Positions 44,300 to 64,000 of a stretch of 64,000 nucleotides of DNA are shown in pieces (position 1 is the first letter of the stretch; each line of letters starts with the position of its first letter). The notes under the pieces were generated by a model. It made no database searches. It was not told the DNA's origin and worked only from the letters and a program-made list of their open reading frames with translations. The DNA is from Hypomesus transpacificus. Lineage: Eukaryota; Chordata; Actinopteri; Osmeriformes; Osmeridae. The position numbers were made by a program, and so were the translations under genes. The stretch lies in NCBI RefSeq assembly GCF_021917145.1, contig NW_025813837.1, positions 2,402,450 to 2,466,449 on the forward strand. The letters run 5' to 3'.

Positions 44300-47200
44300 A
44301 TGAGTTATTCCAGTGACATGTATTCCGGCAGCTCTTATCGGAAGATCTTTGGGGATGCTCCCCGGGCCTCGGGCCGCATGTCTGTGGGCAGCAGCCCCTC
44401 TCGTCTCTCCACGGGTTTCCGTGCCAGCCCTCATCGCAACTATGCCACCTCATCCTCCAGCTACCGGAAGGTGGGAGCCGGGCGCAGCTTCTCCTCCATG
44501 CCCGACTCCATGGACCTGACGCAGTCCACGGCCGTTACCAACGAGATGAAAATCATCCGCACCAACGAGAAAGAGCAGATGCAAGGCTTGAACGACCGCT
44601 TCGTCTCCTTTATCGAGAAGGTGCACAACCTCGAGCAGCAGAACAAAGTGCTCGAGGCTGAAGTTACCTTGCTGCGTCAGCGCCACAACGAGCCCTCTCG
44701 TCTCCATGACCTGTACGAGCAAGAGATCCGCGAGCTGCGGGCGCGTGTGGAAGAACTAACCCACGAGAAGAGCCAGATGCACCTGGACTGCGTGCAGATG
44801 AACGAGACCCTGGAACGCATGAGGGAGAAGCTCGATGACGACACTAAGCTCCGCGAAGATGCCGAGAACACCCTGAAGACCTACCGCAAGGACGTGGACG
44901 ATGCCACGATGTCAAGGCTGGAACTGGAGAAGAAAGTTGAATCCCTCTTAGATGAGATTTCCTTCCTCAGAAAAGTTCACGACGAGGAGTTGCACGAGTT
45001 GCAGACGTCCCTGCAGGCTTCCCAGGTACATACACTCACGCACGCATCCAATATAACACTCACACATCAACTGCACATACAATTGAGGTGTTAACTCAAA
45101 TGGACACTGTTGCATTTTTATTGAGAGTTAAGATAGTTGCATCCTGTGTACTATAAGCCCACATACTATGTAAAAATGTATGAAACAAGACTAAACAATG
45201 TGACAATTGGTGAAGTTCATAACAAATATTTATTTATCAGTCTGTATACCAGCATCGGGCCAACTAAAATATTTAGCACATGCGCTGTCCAGGGAAATAA
45301 AGTGAGTGCGCACTGCGATTAGTGACAGTTCAGAAAATTTACGACACTGCAGTTGTGCTGCATGAAACAGCACCGTGTCGTGGTCTTGCCAAATATACTG
45401 CAGTGTCCCGAGCAAGTAGTTTCTATGGGACCAAGAAAGATGTTGGTGAACTAGTGTTCTGTGACTGCAAAGAAAATGCCGACTTTAAATGCCGAATCCT
45501 TAACCTGTGCAAGCGGTATTTGTGAAAGAGAGAATGAAAGAGAGATAAACAAAGACAATAAGACAGAGGTCGACTGGGAAGAGAGAGCGAGAGGGTGGAA
45601 AACAGTGAAAGAGAGAGTGGAAAAGTGAGAGAGAGATAGAGATTCGGTGATTGCGGGGTGCCCAAGCTCTCCCCAGACTATGCGGTGAAACAGTAGCGCA
45701 GAATCTAGGTGTGGTCCTATTAGGGTGCGGTAGATGCGGGTCAACTCTGCATTCAGGCACACTGACCTTGTAGCAATAACCATTTAAGCACTCAAGTGCA
45801 CACATCATATCAACTTCACTATAAACTTTGTTTCATTATGTTATCATTTTACATCAGTATTTGAAACATTAGTTCTGAAATTTGAAAGAAGACCCAGTGG
45901 GACCCAAGCATCAGTCTTCTTGTATAACAACAACACGATTTAGGTGTAAAAATGAACTTTTATAAACTTTTGTTTAAACTTAACATGGAATGCTAAATGG
46001 AAACACGGAGAGGTTTCCTTGGTTGGTTTTGTGTTTGTACATTTATTACTCTTTGGTTGTCCTGTTCCTCTTTTGCAAAGAAGTAATGGAACTTATTAAT
46101 AATCAGTTAGCCTTAACAACGTAACATAACAATAACTTTTTCTAATATAACAACTGTCACTTGTGTAGTTTCACTTCAACAACTCTTTCAATTTTCAACG
46201 AAATTTCAAAGCAATTTTCAACGAATCAATCTTTTTACTCCTTTTAATTGGAGAGGTTCTTACAGAGTGATGATACCAATTCTCCTGGGTCTCTTTTGGC
46301 CAGTAAGATGTATAACTGCCATGTAAGCGATGGACAGGCAGCATAGCTTACTCTTGCACACAGAAGCCAGAGTCAGCAGTGAATTGATGAGCTCTCAGCA
46401 TTCTACCTGACTGGCTACTTAACATCCACTCAAGCACAGAGCCACCCCTTCATTGCAGACTGTAAATATTGCAATACAGGTAATAGCAGACCTATACTGT
46501 ACAAGGGAGTCAGGTGGCTGAGCGGGTAGAGTATCGGGCTAGTAATCTGAAGGTTGCCAGTTTGATTCCTGGCCGGTGCACATGACGTTGTGTCCTTGGG
46601 CAAGGCACTTCACCCTACTTGCCTCGGGGGGATGTCCCTGTACTTACTGTAAGTCGCTTTGGATAAGAGAGTCTGCTAAATGACTACATGTAATGTAAAT
46701 GTATAAAGTACTTGACAGCTGATCTATTATTACTAAAACACACATTTTGTTAAATTTCTTTGAAAAAAAAAGTTTTGGAACTCCTCAGGTCACAACAATT
46801 GAACTAACGTCAAACATTGTTATTGTTGACCAAATCATACAAATGATGAACCCTTCACAACAGAATAATCCTGTATTCCCTGCTCCTGTTTGTGTCTGGT
46901 AGCAGGTATCTGTTGAGATGGACATGGGCAAACCAGACCTGGCCGTAGCCCTAAAGGACATCCGGGCCCAGTACGAGGTCCTGTCCGCCAAGAACATGAA
47001 CCAGGCTGAGGAGTGGTACCACTCCAAGTTTGCCAGCGTGAGCGAGGCCGCCGCCCGCAACACAGACAACTTGAAACAGGCCAAGGATGACTTGAGCGAG
47101 TACCGCAGGCAGGTGCAGGCCCGCACGCTGGAGATCGAGGCCCTCAGGGGCCACAACGAGGCCCTGGAGAGGCAGATGGCCGACATGGAGGATCGCCACA

Positions 47201-47921
47201 GCAACGAGATGGGAGAGATGCAGGTAGAGGGGAGGACTGGGTGGAGGGGTGGGGGGTGGAGAGGTGAGGGTGGGGGTGGAAGATCAGGTTCAGGTAGGGT
47301 GGAGAACTGGGTGGCGGGATTGAGGCATGGTTGGTGCAACAAGTGCATGTCAAAGATTTCCATAGACTTCGTGTGGGTGGACACTTTTTCTGAAATGTTA
47401 ATAATAAAGTGCTCTTTTAGTATTATTTAGTAGTATTTTTCTCTGTGTGTGTGTGTGTGTGCAGGAGACCATCCAGCAGCTGGAGTCTGCCCTGCGTAGC
47501 ACCAAGGGTGAGATGTCCCGTCACCTGCGTGAGTATCAGGACCTACTGAATGTGAAGATGGCCCTGGACATTGAGATAGCAGCTTACAGGTCAGTCTCCA
47601 CCAGCTCAGAGTCAGACGATTCCGTCAGCATAGAACTGACCAATGTCTAATGGTTTTGACAGCAAACGCCCCTTTCCCTGTGGGAGTACACTATCACAGA
47701 GCCCTTTGGAGCGTTTTGTGTGCTGTCTGTTTGACATCTATGAGAAAACGTCTCTGGCCCTGAAACATTGACCACTGTTTAATGATTTGCCACTGTATGT
47801 CTTTAAAGAATGTGCTTTTCTTAGTTTTACCATGTTAAATAGTCATCAGTATACAGTGGTAACCATGTTCATCCTTTGTCTTGCTCTTTCCCATCTCTCA
47901 CTCTCCCTTCTCTCTGGCCCG

Positions 47922-47986
<65 letters not shown>

Positions 47987-48379
47987 CTCCCTCTGCACCC
48001 ACACAGGAAGCTTCTGGAAGGTGAGGAGTGCCGTCTGACCTCTGTGAGCGGGGCCATCCAGCACTCTGGCTACTCTGGCTACTCCTACTCCTCCAGCCGC
48101 TCCTACGCCCTGGGGTCTTCCCTGCCCTACAGGAGGAGCGGAGCCAAGCCCGAGCAGGAGGAGGATGAGGAGGAAGAGGAGAAGGAGGAAGAGGAGAACG
48201 AGGAGGAGGGAGAGGGAGAGGGAGAAGGAGAGGGAGAGGGAGAGGAGGGAAACGACGAGGAGGAGGGCGAGGGAGATGAGGAAGAAGAAGAGGAGGAGGA
48301 GGAGGAAGAGCAGAAGGAGAAAGAGAAGGAGAAGGATGCTAAGAAGTCTGGCGCTGCCGGCAAGGGCACCAAGAGCTAA
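44300..48379 (+). CDS. ina: Type IV neuronal intermediate filament, alpha-internexin-like
   Basis: Four exons: 44300-45025, 46906-47223, 47465-47589 (125 nt) and 48007-48379, giving 513 aa. The head (1-89) has SSYRKIFGD near its start, as in internexin. The rod begins [20 protein letters not shown] (about 89-108) and ends with the helix-termination motif [16 protein letters not shown] (382-397). The tail (398-513) has a Ser/Tyr-rich part and then a long Glu/Gly run ending in [16 protein letters not shown]. It should assemble into axonal and neuronal cytoplasmic filaments with neurofilament subunits. Head and rod favour alpha-internexin (gefiltin-like in fish) over NEFL; the Glu-rich tail is also NEFL-like, so the exact paralogue is less sure than the class. 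The intron after residue 242 is unexpected for type IV genes. Confidence 0.88.
46505..46700 (+). repeat. V-SINE-type SINE in ina intron 1
   Basis: The tRNA-like head has a box A (tggctgagcgg, 46515-46525) and a degenerate box B (agtttgattcc). It is followed by gttgtgtccttgggcaaggc and the conserved tail ctgtaagtcgctttggataa with tctgctaaatgac. Confidence 0.85.
47924..47983 (+). repeat. (CT)n upstream of ina exon 4
   Basis: About 30 CT dinucleotides ending 23 nt before exon 4, serving as the acceptor's pyrimidine tract. Confidence 0.95.
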
Positions 48380-50590
48380 ACAGATGATTGTACCATTCGC
48401 TCCATCACAGTCCATGCCTTCACTCATTCATATGGTTCCAATCCCTTCCCTGTCACCTCATCTCTTCACCTTGTTACCAGGAAACGCACACATTACAAGA
48501 CACACACACATGGAAACATTCGTTCACAGGCACGCACGCACACACACACAAGCTCACCCGGTCAGTCACACACTCCAGATCCCTCCCTTTTCCTCTGTTA
48601 ACTCGGGCTGGTTTCGATTAGAATGGGCTTCACCATCACGGGGGCCTCATCGTGGGTCTCACCCGTCAGATGAAGTTCACCCCAGACCAGAGAGCAGGTG
48701 TGCCTAGGCAGCTCGCCAGCCTGGAGGGCCATGCCTTCAAGGCTGGGTGAACTCATGGTGAGATGGAAGCACCCGGAAAGCCCCTGTCTTAATGTGCCAT
48801 TAGCAATACAACATGTAGGCCTATGAGGTTAAGAGCAATTGCAAGCGTAAAAGGAATAACTCCAGCGCAAGATCTGCTAGCACAGATTTCTACGCTACGC
48901 ACCGGTCTTGAGCACATCAATTCTACCGGACCAACTTTCACGGTGCTATTAGATTTTTACTTCAAAAGTTGGGAAAGTTCTGTATCAGAGGTTGTAGTGT
49001 AGCATGCGCTCTTTGACCAAGTCATGGATGTTAGCATGTGACAGGAACAGTGACTTATTGCCCGGCTGCAGATCCAATGACACGTATCTCTCTGAGGAAT
49101 GGCGATTGCTTCACTCATTTTTCTCTCTCTTTCATTCACTCACGTTCTGTCCATTCGTCCCCTTTCTTTTCCATTCAGTCTCATCCTCAGTCGACGTTTA
49201 GCCTTCATCCTCCCCCTCCCTCTGTCACTGCGAATGTCATAGCACGGCAAAAAAAAAGAATAAAAAAGAATACTATTTTAATTTAGAATATATATATATA
49301 TATTAAAAGTTAAACCTTTTTTGGGGAAAGGCCTGTGGTGGCAGAGTACAAGTGCATTGTGCAGAGGCTGTATGGAGTGCACCTTGGCGAATGGCATATG
49401 TAGAGTTTAAAGATGCTGCTATTTATTACATTGTACAATTCTTGTTCAGAGTATGAATATCTCCTCTTGATTGATTTATTTTTCACTAACATTTATCACC
49501 TCTGGTTTCTCAGTGAGACAATTCCCTCCAAGTGTAGCTTAGTCCCTTTCTCTCTGTCTAGATTAGAGTGAGTGGAGTTGGTTCTGGTAACCAGTGCTCT
49601 GGTTGTGTTGTTTGGAGATGGTGCAGTGGGTGTTTGGTCTGCTTGCCTGCCCTGAGTGGGCTCTCTGGCAGACAGGGGAGAGGCTGCAAGGAGGAGGGGG
49701 GGGAGGAGGGGGGGACGGCACCTGGGTGTGACAGAGACAGCCCTCCACCCCGACAGCACCTGGCAACCAGCCGGAGCCAACGCCACTGGGGTCACGGTCA
49801 CATGGTGCACCGGCGCTGCGAATAAGGGCTATTATCACCCCCTGCCCCCCGCCCCCTATCCCCCGCCCCCTGCCCCTCCCCGCACCCCCCACCCACAAGC
49901 CCACCGCTCGTGTTCTGCAGTCTGAGATGAAAGGCAGTGGAACGTCCCCCTCCCCACCCTTAGTCTGAGATGGTGTAGTGGGGCAGGGTGGGGGGGAGCG
50001 CATGACACTGCACTGCTACAGAGATATTGTTGTGTGTGAAAGGAGGGAAGTGACTTGGAGAGACGCTGGTATTGCACTGTGATATGATGCGGCCATATTG
50101 TCAAGTTAACAAATGCACGGAGAGAATACAAGACATTTTTCCTAAGCATTTGGCCAATGAACTTTAGGATCCTGTAGTAAAATGTCTTGTCTTTTCACAC
50201 GCTTTGTAAACTTACAATCCAGTCAGGAAGATGGCATGTTGAATGACATCAGAGACTTGTAGAACACTGAGGATGATTATATGCCCTGCTTAGAATCTAC
50301 TTGGTCCTTTATTTTATCTGAGAAATAAATCAATCAACGGGTATTGACTGCATGGCCTGATTCGGGGTGCTTGAAAACTGGGGATAGGATAAATATGCTT
50401 GTTGAGTGTTGAAAAAAATTGCCTTAATCATGTTCAAAAACAATAAAAAAAAGTTCTCACATGCATTTCACGTTTTTCCGAGGTGGTTCTGGAGTGCTGA
50501 CACGTTACAGACCTGCTATACTACTGTGACTGTATGCCGCTCTCTCATGCAGTGATATTCGTCCCAAAGCCAAATAAAGCCATTTATTAA
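48380..50590 (+). other. ina: ina 3' UTR with poly(A) signals
   Basis: Non-coding sequence after the stop. AATAAA occurs at 50334-50339 and 50573-50578, with another near 50442, so the UTR may be about 2.2 kb. It includes a G-rich/C-rich stretch (49680-50000). Confidence 0.5.
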
Positions 50591-52189
50591 CCAAACACTC
50601 ACAATGGTTTCCTGTGTCGTCAATCGTTTCTTTGCAAAGTAAAAAGGACATCCTGAACACAAAATATAATGCAACATTCTATATTTCTACATTTCAAGTA
50701 AAGGAATCATTTATATTTTTGACTTCCTTTTCTGCTGTGTCAACACTATGCCTTTAGCCTATAAATAACCACCATTACTCCACATGACTGTCATGTGGAT
50801 AGGTTTACATCTTACAATTAGTGAACATGACAGAGGGAGAGGAAATGGCTCACAGGGGGGTAATCAATCTGTTGGCCTTGAACCCATCCCATTCTACCCT
50901 TAGCAAGCCTTCCAAAACATAATTCAGCATCGTGACAAATCACACTCTAAATGCATCACACTGATGTAGCTGTTTGTGTGGGCTGGTTGGACTACTGTAA
51001 TCATCACACAAACAAGAACGAACATTTCTCTCAGGAAACCAAATCAAAATTCAAATGTAAAGTCCACAAGCTGTCCTGCAGCTGTCCTAGCGAAGGCAGA
51101 CCGTCCTGCAGACCTTGCGAGTCCTGCAGACCTAGCGAAGGCCGCCGTTCAGAAGCGGCCGCAGTGGGTCTACGGACGCGATGCTCAGCTCTTCAACTCT
51201 GCCCCTTCTGCTGTCAGATAAGGGATGAGCACGTCTGAGATGGATGATGGTTGCCAAGTAGCCCACCACTGCAGCTGTCAACAGCCAGGACTTCATCACC
51301 ACCCCGTCTGGACCGAAGACAATCAGCACAGTGACCAAAAGCCTCCCTCAGCACACACAGGCAACCAATAGATACCCACACAATTAGAAAAGGCCGGAAA
51401 AGACACATTCTTGGCTCGGGTTCTGGATGAAAGGCTCAAGTGAGCAGAGGAAGGCAACCCAGTTGTGATTTATACCGTCCCTGCCTTCCATTTGTCAAAC
51501 ACAACATACACAGGGAAGAAATACATGTACTGTATGTGAGTGTGTGTGCGCGTGCATGGGTGTGGACACACGTGCATGTGTGTGCTTGCGTAAGCATGAA
51601 AGTGTGTTTGTGTCTGAGTGTTGCCATGCCCCATCTGTATGCGAGACACGGCATGACTGATGCCCTGTCCTCCATCGGTGACATGGAGAGAGTTATGTGT
51701 TGGCTGAGCAGGAGGTGTGCAGAGTCCAGGGGCCAGGGACTGATCCCTGCCGAGGCACAGCAACACAGAGCACAGGACGTCTGTGAGTGGACAGATTTAT
51801 TGAAAGTACAGGAATGTGATCCATCCAGCAGCCGGAAGACTTGGTTTGCAGCCCTGTCCTTGATTTGTCTGGGATTGGGTGGGACGATGTTCCCTCAACA
51901 GATGTGTTGTTCTGGGGATGCATACATAATTAGACTGCTCCTCTTCTCACTTGCCTCCCTGGACCTGCCTGAGAAGAAGATAATCAATATTAGCCTCAGC
52001 CAACAGCCCTCACCTCCTTATCCCTCCTAATGACGAATAAACCTGAAACTCGACATGATATGAAATTACCTATCAGAACTGATACAATTAACATCTAGTT
52101 TCCAAAAACGGGTCTTTACCAAGTCCAGTTTGAGTTAGAGTCTATGCTGAGATTAGTTTTCATTCATTGTTTCCTTTCCAACCCCTTGC

Positions 52190-52258
<69 letters not shown>

Positions 52259-53701
52259 TCTCTCTTTCTCTCCCCCCCCTTTCTCTCCCTGTCTGTTGCC
52301 CTGGCACCCTTCCTCCACTGCTAAATATAGCCTCCTGCATTGCAGATGTCCCAGAGCCCTGCAGTTGTGGAGCAGCTACAGCGGCCCACATTTCCACGAG
52401 TCTGACACAGTACCTGCACGGCAGGGCCTACATGCGCATTCCTCCGTAGCATGACTGAGCAAAGTTGAGGACACCGTGATGCAGCCTGGCTAAAGCACAT
52501 CCCCGCACCTCAGTCACACTCCGCAGGGAGTCAAACACACCCAGGCATTCTCTGATCGGAAAAGACCCTATCGCACATTCCGTCATGTTGTCGTCGGGTA
52601 AACGTGAAAATGTGTAGCACTGAAATACAAATGTGCCTCATACGATCTTCTTGAGAAGCAGCAAGGGTTAAGACCTATGTTTTATGTTTGTGGCAAGGTG
52701 AAGGATGGGAGGGCCTGACTTCTTAAAAGTGGTCGTCATTGATTATTCCAGCAGGGGATGTGAATGTAGATGTGGGGCTCCTCTGGAGAAGGATTGACGA
52801 AGGCCATGCTGCTGCACACACTACATGGGTTGATTAATCTGTCTGTGTGCCTTGGGGGTCTTTCATGAGTCATGAATCACTGGGAACCATCAGTACATGC
52901 CGATATGGCCAAATTACTCTGAGGATTTATACAGAAATCAAAGGACAAATTTAATAAAAATAAAACACATTGTTGCAAAAAAACTTCTGAATATCTGTTG
53001 TATAGTAAGATTCCCGAGGTTTGAATTAGATTGCCTTGAACCTTTTGTTATAAAATGGGCAGGCATAATCCATATAGGACTTTGCCAAAGCAGTTGTTAT
53101 TTTGTCTGCAACCGTTTCCTCTCCTCACGCCAACTCAGTGGGAGGCTATTAAGTATTTATACTGCTCCCCTGTCACGCCACAGGGCTGAACACCATCTCC
53201 TCAACACACACACACACGCACGCAAACACGCACACACGCACGCACACACAGTAAGCCGTCAGACTATTTGCAGCCCTTTGCCGCCACACTGTGTTAAAGA
53301 AAATAATTACAATTCCACTGAAGAGTTACAAAATAATTCTAATACAGCAGTGGCCCATGGGGAATTTCTAACCATATAGACAATTTCATTGGTACTGACA
53401 GTTGTTACTAAATCCCAACATTAAAACATACAACGCTTAGGATTTTCCCGTTCTCACGTCAATTCAAACCAATTCGTTAAAACGATGCAAACTGCGATAC
53501 ATCGTTGAACTTTGCAACGTTTTTGAACATACTGTTAATAGTAGGGGGAGGAGCAATGAGATGGACTGACGTGCAACGCAAGAGGCAGAGAGAATCTGGT
53601 ATCGAAAAGGGCATCTAAGTACTTGTTGTTGTCGCAAGTCAACTAAAATATTATAACATAGCTAGCTTATTGCTTCAAAACATTGGACATTTGCTGTTGA
53701 A
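50591..53701. other. ina-cds2 intergenic
   Basis: No supported gene. A (CT)n tract lies at about 52193-52263, CA-rich sequence at 53200-53250, and short direct repeats of gtcctgcagacct at 51060-51140. The 196-codon open frame at 51440-52030 has no recognisable family. The last few hundred bases should hold the cds2 promoter and 5' UTR. Confidence 0.45.
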
Positions 53702-60698
<6,997 letters not shown>

Positions 60699-63600
60699 AG
60701 CCTCCGGGGGGCGCCCTCACCCACGGGCGCCTGCTGCCCCAGTGGGAGGAAAGCAAGGATACAAACGAGGAAAAACGACAACAAAAAAATCTACTAAAGC
60801 CTTGGGTCATTCCGTGTTGTGTATGAATGTGAGAGTGTGTGTGTGTGTATTATATTTTGTCCGTGTTTCAGGTTGTCTATAAGTGACCGTATGGGTTTTG
60901 TCTCATGTCAACCATAGTACCTAAAGTGATGCCACTTTACATTTCTGTGTGTACACAGGATAACTTGTACCTCCGACGTGTGTGTGAATATTTGAGGGTA
61001 CATGTCCTATTTTATATTTTGTGTTTTAATGCACTGCTCGAACATGTTCACACTGTGTCCGTGCTTACGTTTCGTTTGCTTCCGCTGTCATTGTATTTAT
61101 ATATCTGTGGTTGTGTTTTTACCTTTTGATATCTCGCCATTTCATCCCTTTTGTCAGTTTTCCCCCCCTGGGAGTCTGTGCCCAACTCTTCTGGGCGTAC
61201 ACAGTCGCACCATGCACCTGTTTCTGTTTGTCAGAGTTGCTCCTGTGTGTCTCCTTTTTGGGTGTTGTTCTTCGGCGTCATTTCAGGGCTTTCCGCGTCC
61301 AGCCAGATCTTTCTGGAGCCATGAGGGGGTGGGTGGGGGAGGGGGGGGGGGGATGTGTGGAAGGCTAAATTGGGAGCGGACGTTGAGGGATTTGTCAGGA
61401 TTATTGAATATGTCATTAGGGAGCAACACGATCCAGGTCAAGGAAGAGAGAGTGTTTCCCGGAGAGCGAGGTGCGCTCACACGATGTCCCGCACGTCATT
61501 GTTACTGATGGGAGCAGCGTTCACAAGCGGCGCGGTTTCCCGCCCGCCCGCTGCGAGCTAAGTTGGTGTTTTGCAGTGTGACCGTGATGCCGGCTTTGTC
61601 TCAGACTGTCACTATATGACCATGTGTTCCAAGGTCCATTATTGTTCACGGATGTCCATAGATCTGTGGAGGTTTTCATAAGAAAAGCTCAAACGACTGA
61701 CACTGTCTATATCTATAGTTTTAACGATTAAAAATGGTTACCAGTGACTTAAGTACTGCTTTATCCCTGCCAGACTGTGTGACAGGAAGCACCCAGCCTC
61801 CCTAAGTGTTACAGAGTCACAGTTACACCGGAATGGTTTCACCGTGGCACAGTTAGACTCGGCAGTGTGTCTTAGTCTAACACTCCTCGCAGCCGTTTGT
61901 TCAGTAAGCTAAAATAATCCACTGCCAGGTCTGCTCCTTTTCAAGATATTTCCATAATCTGTACACTTGTTATTCAGAGTTTGCCATGTTCTATCTTGAT
62001 ACACATGTAAACCAGACTGTAATACAGATCTACTGTTGATATAAGTGCAATGTGTGTGGGTGTGAATAAATGTTAATGTCCTTATTTAGCTATTGCGTTA
62101 ATAGGGAGTGCCCGCAGATAAGTTGGGATGAGTGTTTCATTACAGAGATGTGTGCTGGGGGTGGGGTCTGACCTACTAACCGCTGATGTCATCCCTCTCC
62201 TCACCCTGTTGCCCAATCACATCCCATACTTTCATGTCACATGTCCAAAGTTTGTTTTCCCCTGGATTGTAGCTTGTAGAATGTCGCTGGTAACTCATGT
62301 TAAATATTTAAAGAACCAAGCAATATGTCAGCATGTCATCCTTACCATGGAGGACAGAGGGTAGGGAAGGAACACGGGTTAAACTCACAGGAGGACCAAT
62401 CACGGGCTCGTTTCTGTTAAACTCACAGGAGGCCCAATCACACGGCTCGTTTCTCTCCACGGTTGTGCTCACGTCTGTGTTGTCCTGCCCCGTCATGTTC
62501 GAGGTTACAGAGCCATGTGTTCCATCTGCAGACCACGCACCACTCCAGTCTAAGCTTCCACAATCACACTGAAAAGCCATGAATGCGTACCTGACCTATG
62601 TGTTTTGTTACTGTTTTAATATATTTTTATTATTCTATATTGTGCCAGGATTCACGATTCTTCTGTAGGGTCAGAAATGATCAAATATACTATATATGCT
62701 ATTGTTTAGAAGACTGTTGTCCCTTTTAGTTTGTAGCTTGTTCACAAATTCTTCACTGATTATTTTTGATGGTATTTAGCTATTTGGGCTATAGAAGACT
62801 AGAGGTGTTCAAATAGAGGAGAAGCGTGTTCTTTCTGTTATCGCCACGGTCCCTGGTACGTCTTGTTTAGTGCTCTCTGATAGGGAGTGTTGTCCGTGTG
62901 AGCTAGAAGCTATTGTGTGTGATCTGTAGCGGCCCACGTCAACAACAAACATAATACAGTCTCAAGAGTGGACGAGGGGGTACTGATAAAAGTCATATTT
63001 CAGGCATGTTATTATCAGCCAGTTGTGTTAAACTGTACCCTAAACGGGGTCTGTCCAGTGGCAGACAGCCATGATTTGTGAGACTCTTGCAGGTCTCTGT
63101 CGGTGCCACGGACTGCCACCAGGGGGTGCTGAGCTGTTGTATGATGGAGGGCCTTGTGGTCTGTTCAGCTGAACCTCTGCCAGTGCTGCAGCGAGGGCAG
63201 GCTGGTCTGTCTCTGTCCCTGTGCTGCGCTTCGATACATTCCGTTTCCCCCAGGTTCCAGGAACCGAGGAAGTGAGAGAGAATAGACAGGTGGATCAATT
63301 CCGTTAACAAAGGATTTTGAGCACTTTTCACCGCCCAGTAGATTCATGATATTTTCAGTGGATGCCTCCGTGCAATTTTTCCTCAGCTAAATTGACAAAA
63401 ATCTATTTTTTTTAATCACCTGAAGATGACTTTTATCATTCTTGGACACCTTGGAATAGATATAGATAGAATGTATGGGAGACCTGTTATGTTTGGCTGT
63501 CACACATACACTCCCTCCATAGATCTAACTGTTTGCTTTTATTCTGAAATAACCCTATCTGGAGTTGATGTTTCATAATTTATATAAAAGGATATTCTTT

Positions 63601-63735
63601 ATTATCCAATTGTGAAATGGTTTGTGTTCAGTTGTGTTTGTTTAGGAAATGTTTAAGTTGTACGTTTTTGATAATGCTGAAATGTGCTTTGCCTTTGACT
63701 GGCTTGTTTGTTGAATAAAGAGGAAATAGGGAGAT
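60699..63735 (+). other. cds2: cds2 long 3' UTR
   Basis: About 3 kb of non-coding sequence after the stop codon with AATAAA at 62065-62070 and 63714-63719, consistent with short and long transcript forms. No gene is recognised on either strand. A long 3' UTR is also usual for mammalian CDS2. Confidence 0.6.
63714..63719 (+). promoter_or_regulatory. cds2: cds2 distal poly(A) signal
   Basis: AATAAA followed shortly by a T/G-rich stretch (atgttggtctgtgttg), a typical cleavage-site arrangement. Confidence 0.65.
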
Positions 63736-64000
63736 GTTGGTCTGTGTTGATATTCACCCCTTCCCTCATGTGACCAGAAACTTCCTTCTTCTATTATAGA
63801 CTCCAGACAAGATATTTATCAACATAAGACACACTTTCAAAAACCCTCATATAGAATTGTAAACCTGTCAGGAACTGCATCTGTGGCTAGAGCTCGAATT
63901 CAGCTACCCAGAAACAAAAGCCTCGATTTGAAAGAGAAAATCGTCACAGACACCGGTGAATAATATGTTGACACTATAAATCCTGGCTGTCTGTAAGTCT
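63736..64000. other. Right-edge sequence, nothing recognised
   Basis: No exon, repeat or RNA gene can be supported in the last 265 bases. Confidence 0.5.

Noticed and set aside
46505-46580. A functional tRNA gene
   Set aside because: Box A and B-like motifs are present, but the cloverleaf cannot be completed and the sequence continues into the SINE tail.
47846-48427. 193-codon minus-strand Leu/Ser-rich frame
   Set aside because: It is the antisense shadow of the Glu-rich internexin tail and the (CT)n tract.
51440-52030. 196-codon plus-strand open frame between ina and cds2
   Set aside because: No recognisable domain, GT-rich start and no conserved-looking splice sites; treated as chance.

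Overview
The window is nuclear DNA of a ray-finned fish, almost certainly a teleost. The genes are vertebrate genes with many GT-AG introns. Introns and spacers are full of (CA)n, (GT)n and (CT)n microsatellites, and there are tRNA-headed SINEs of the V-SINE type and a fish hAT transposon. I can place seven host genes and one transposase gene. All gene models were joined by hand from splice sites and reading frame, and every exon joint given keeps frame.

Layout: 1-2160 holds the 5' end of hexokinase 2 (hk2, minus strand; only coding exon 1 is inside, and the rest runs off the left edge). 3937-5832 is figla, an oocyte bHLH factor read divergently from hk2. 11611-18019 is beta-adducin (add2, 14 coding exons). 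20588-22805 is a whole two-exon hAT transposase on the minus strand. 24155-26149 is snrnp27 (U4/U6.U5 snRNP 27 kDa protein). 28466-36177 is mxd1 (MAX dimerization protein 1). 44300-48379 is a type IV neuronal intermediate filament gene, best called alpha-internexin-like (ina). 53702-60698 is cds2 (phosphatidate cytidylyltransferase 2), with a 3' UTR of about 3 kb.

hk2, figla, add2, snrnp27 and mxd1 all have human counterparts on 2p12-p13, so the left half is a conserved vertebrate block. ina (human 10q) and cds2 (human 20p) join it here. The genes do not form one pathway: they cover glucose phosphorylation, oocyte transcription, membrane skeleton, splicing, MYC-network repression, axonal filaments and phospholipid synthesis.

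I did not find an unknown multi-gene system. The most notable signals are (1) splice sites in four genes built directly from UG or CU microsatellites, including an exact 11-bp CA/UG hairpin just before the mxd1 exon 5 acceptor; (2) a C28...G22 pair in the mxd1 3' UTR; (3) a beta-adducin N terminus that lacks the usual conserved segment; (4) an intron in the internexin rod that mammalian type IV filament genes are not known to have; (5) a hAT transposase whose coding sequence looks undamaged; and (6) a 30-nt in-frame mxd1 microexon that carries the DNA-contacting basic region.
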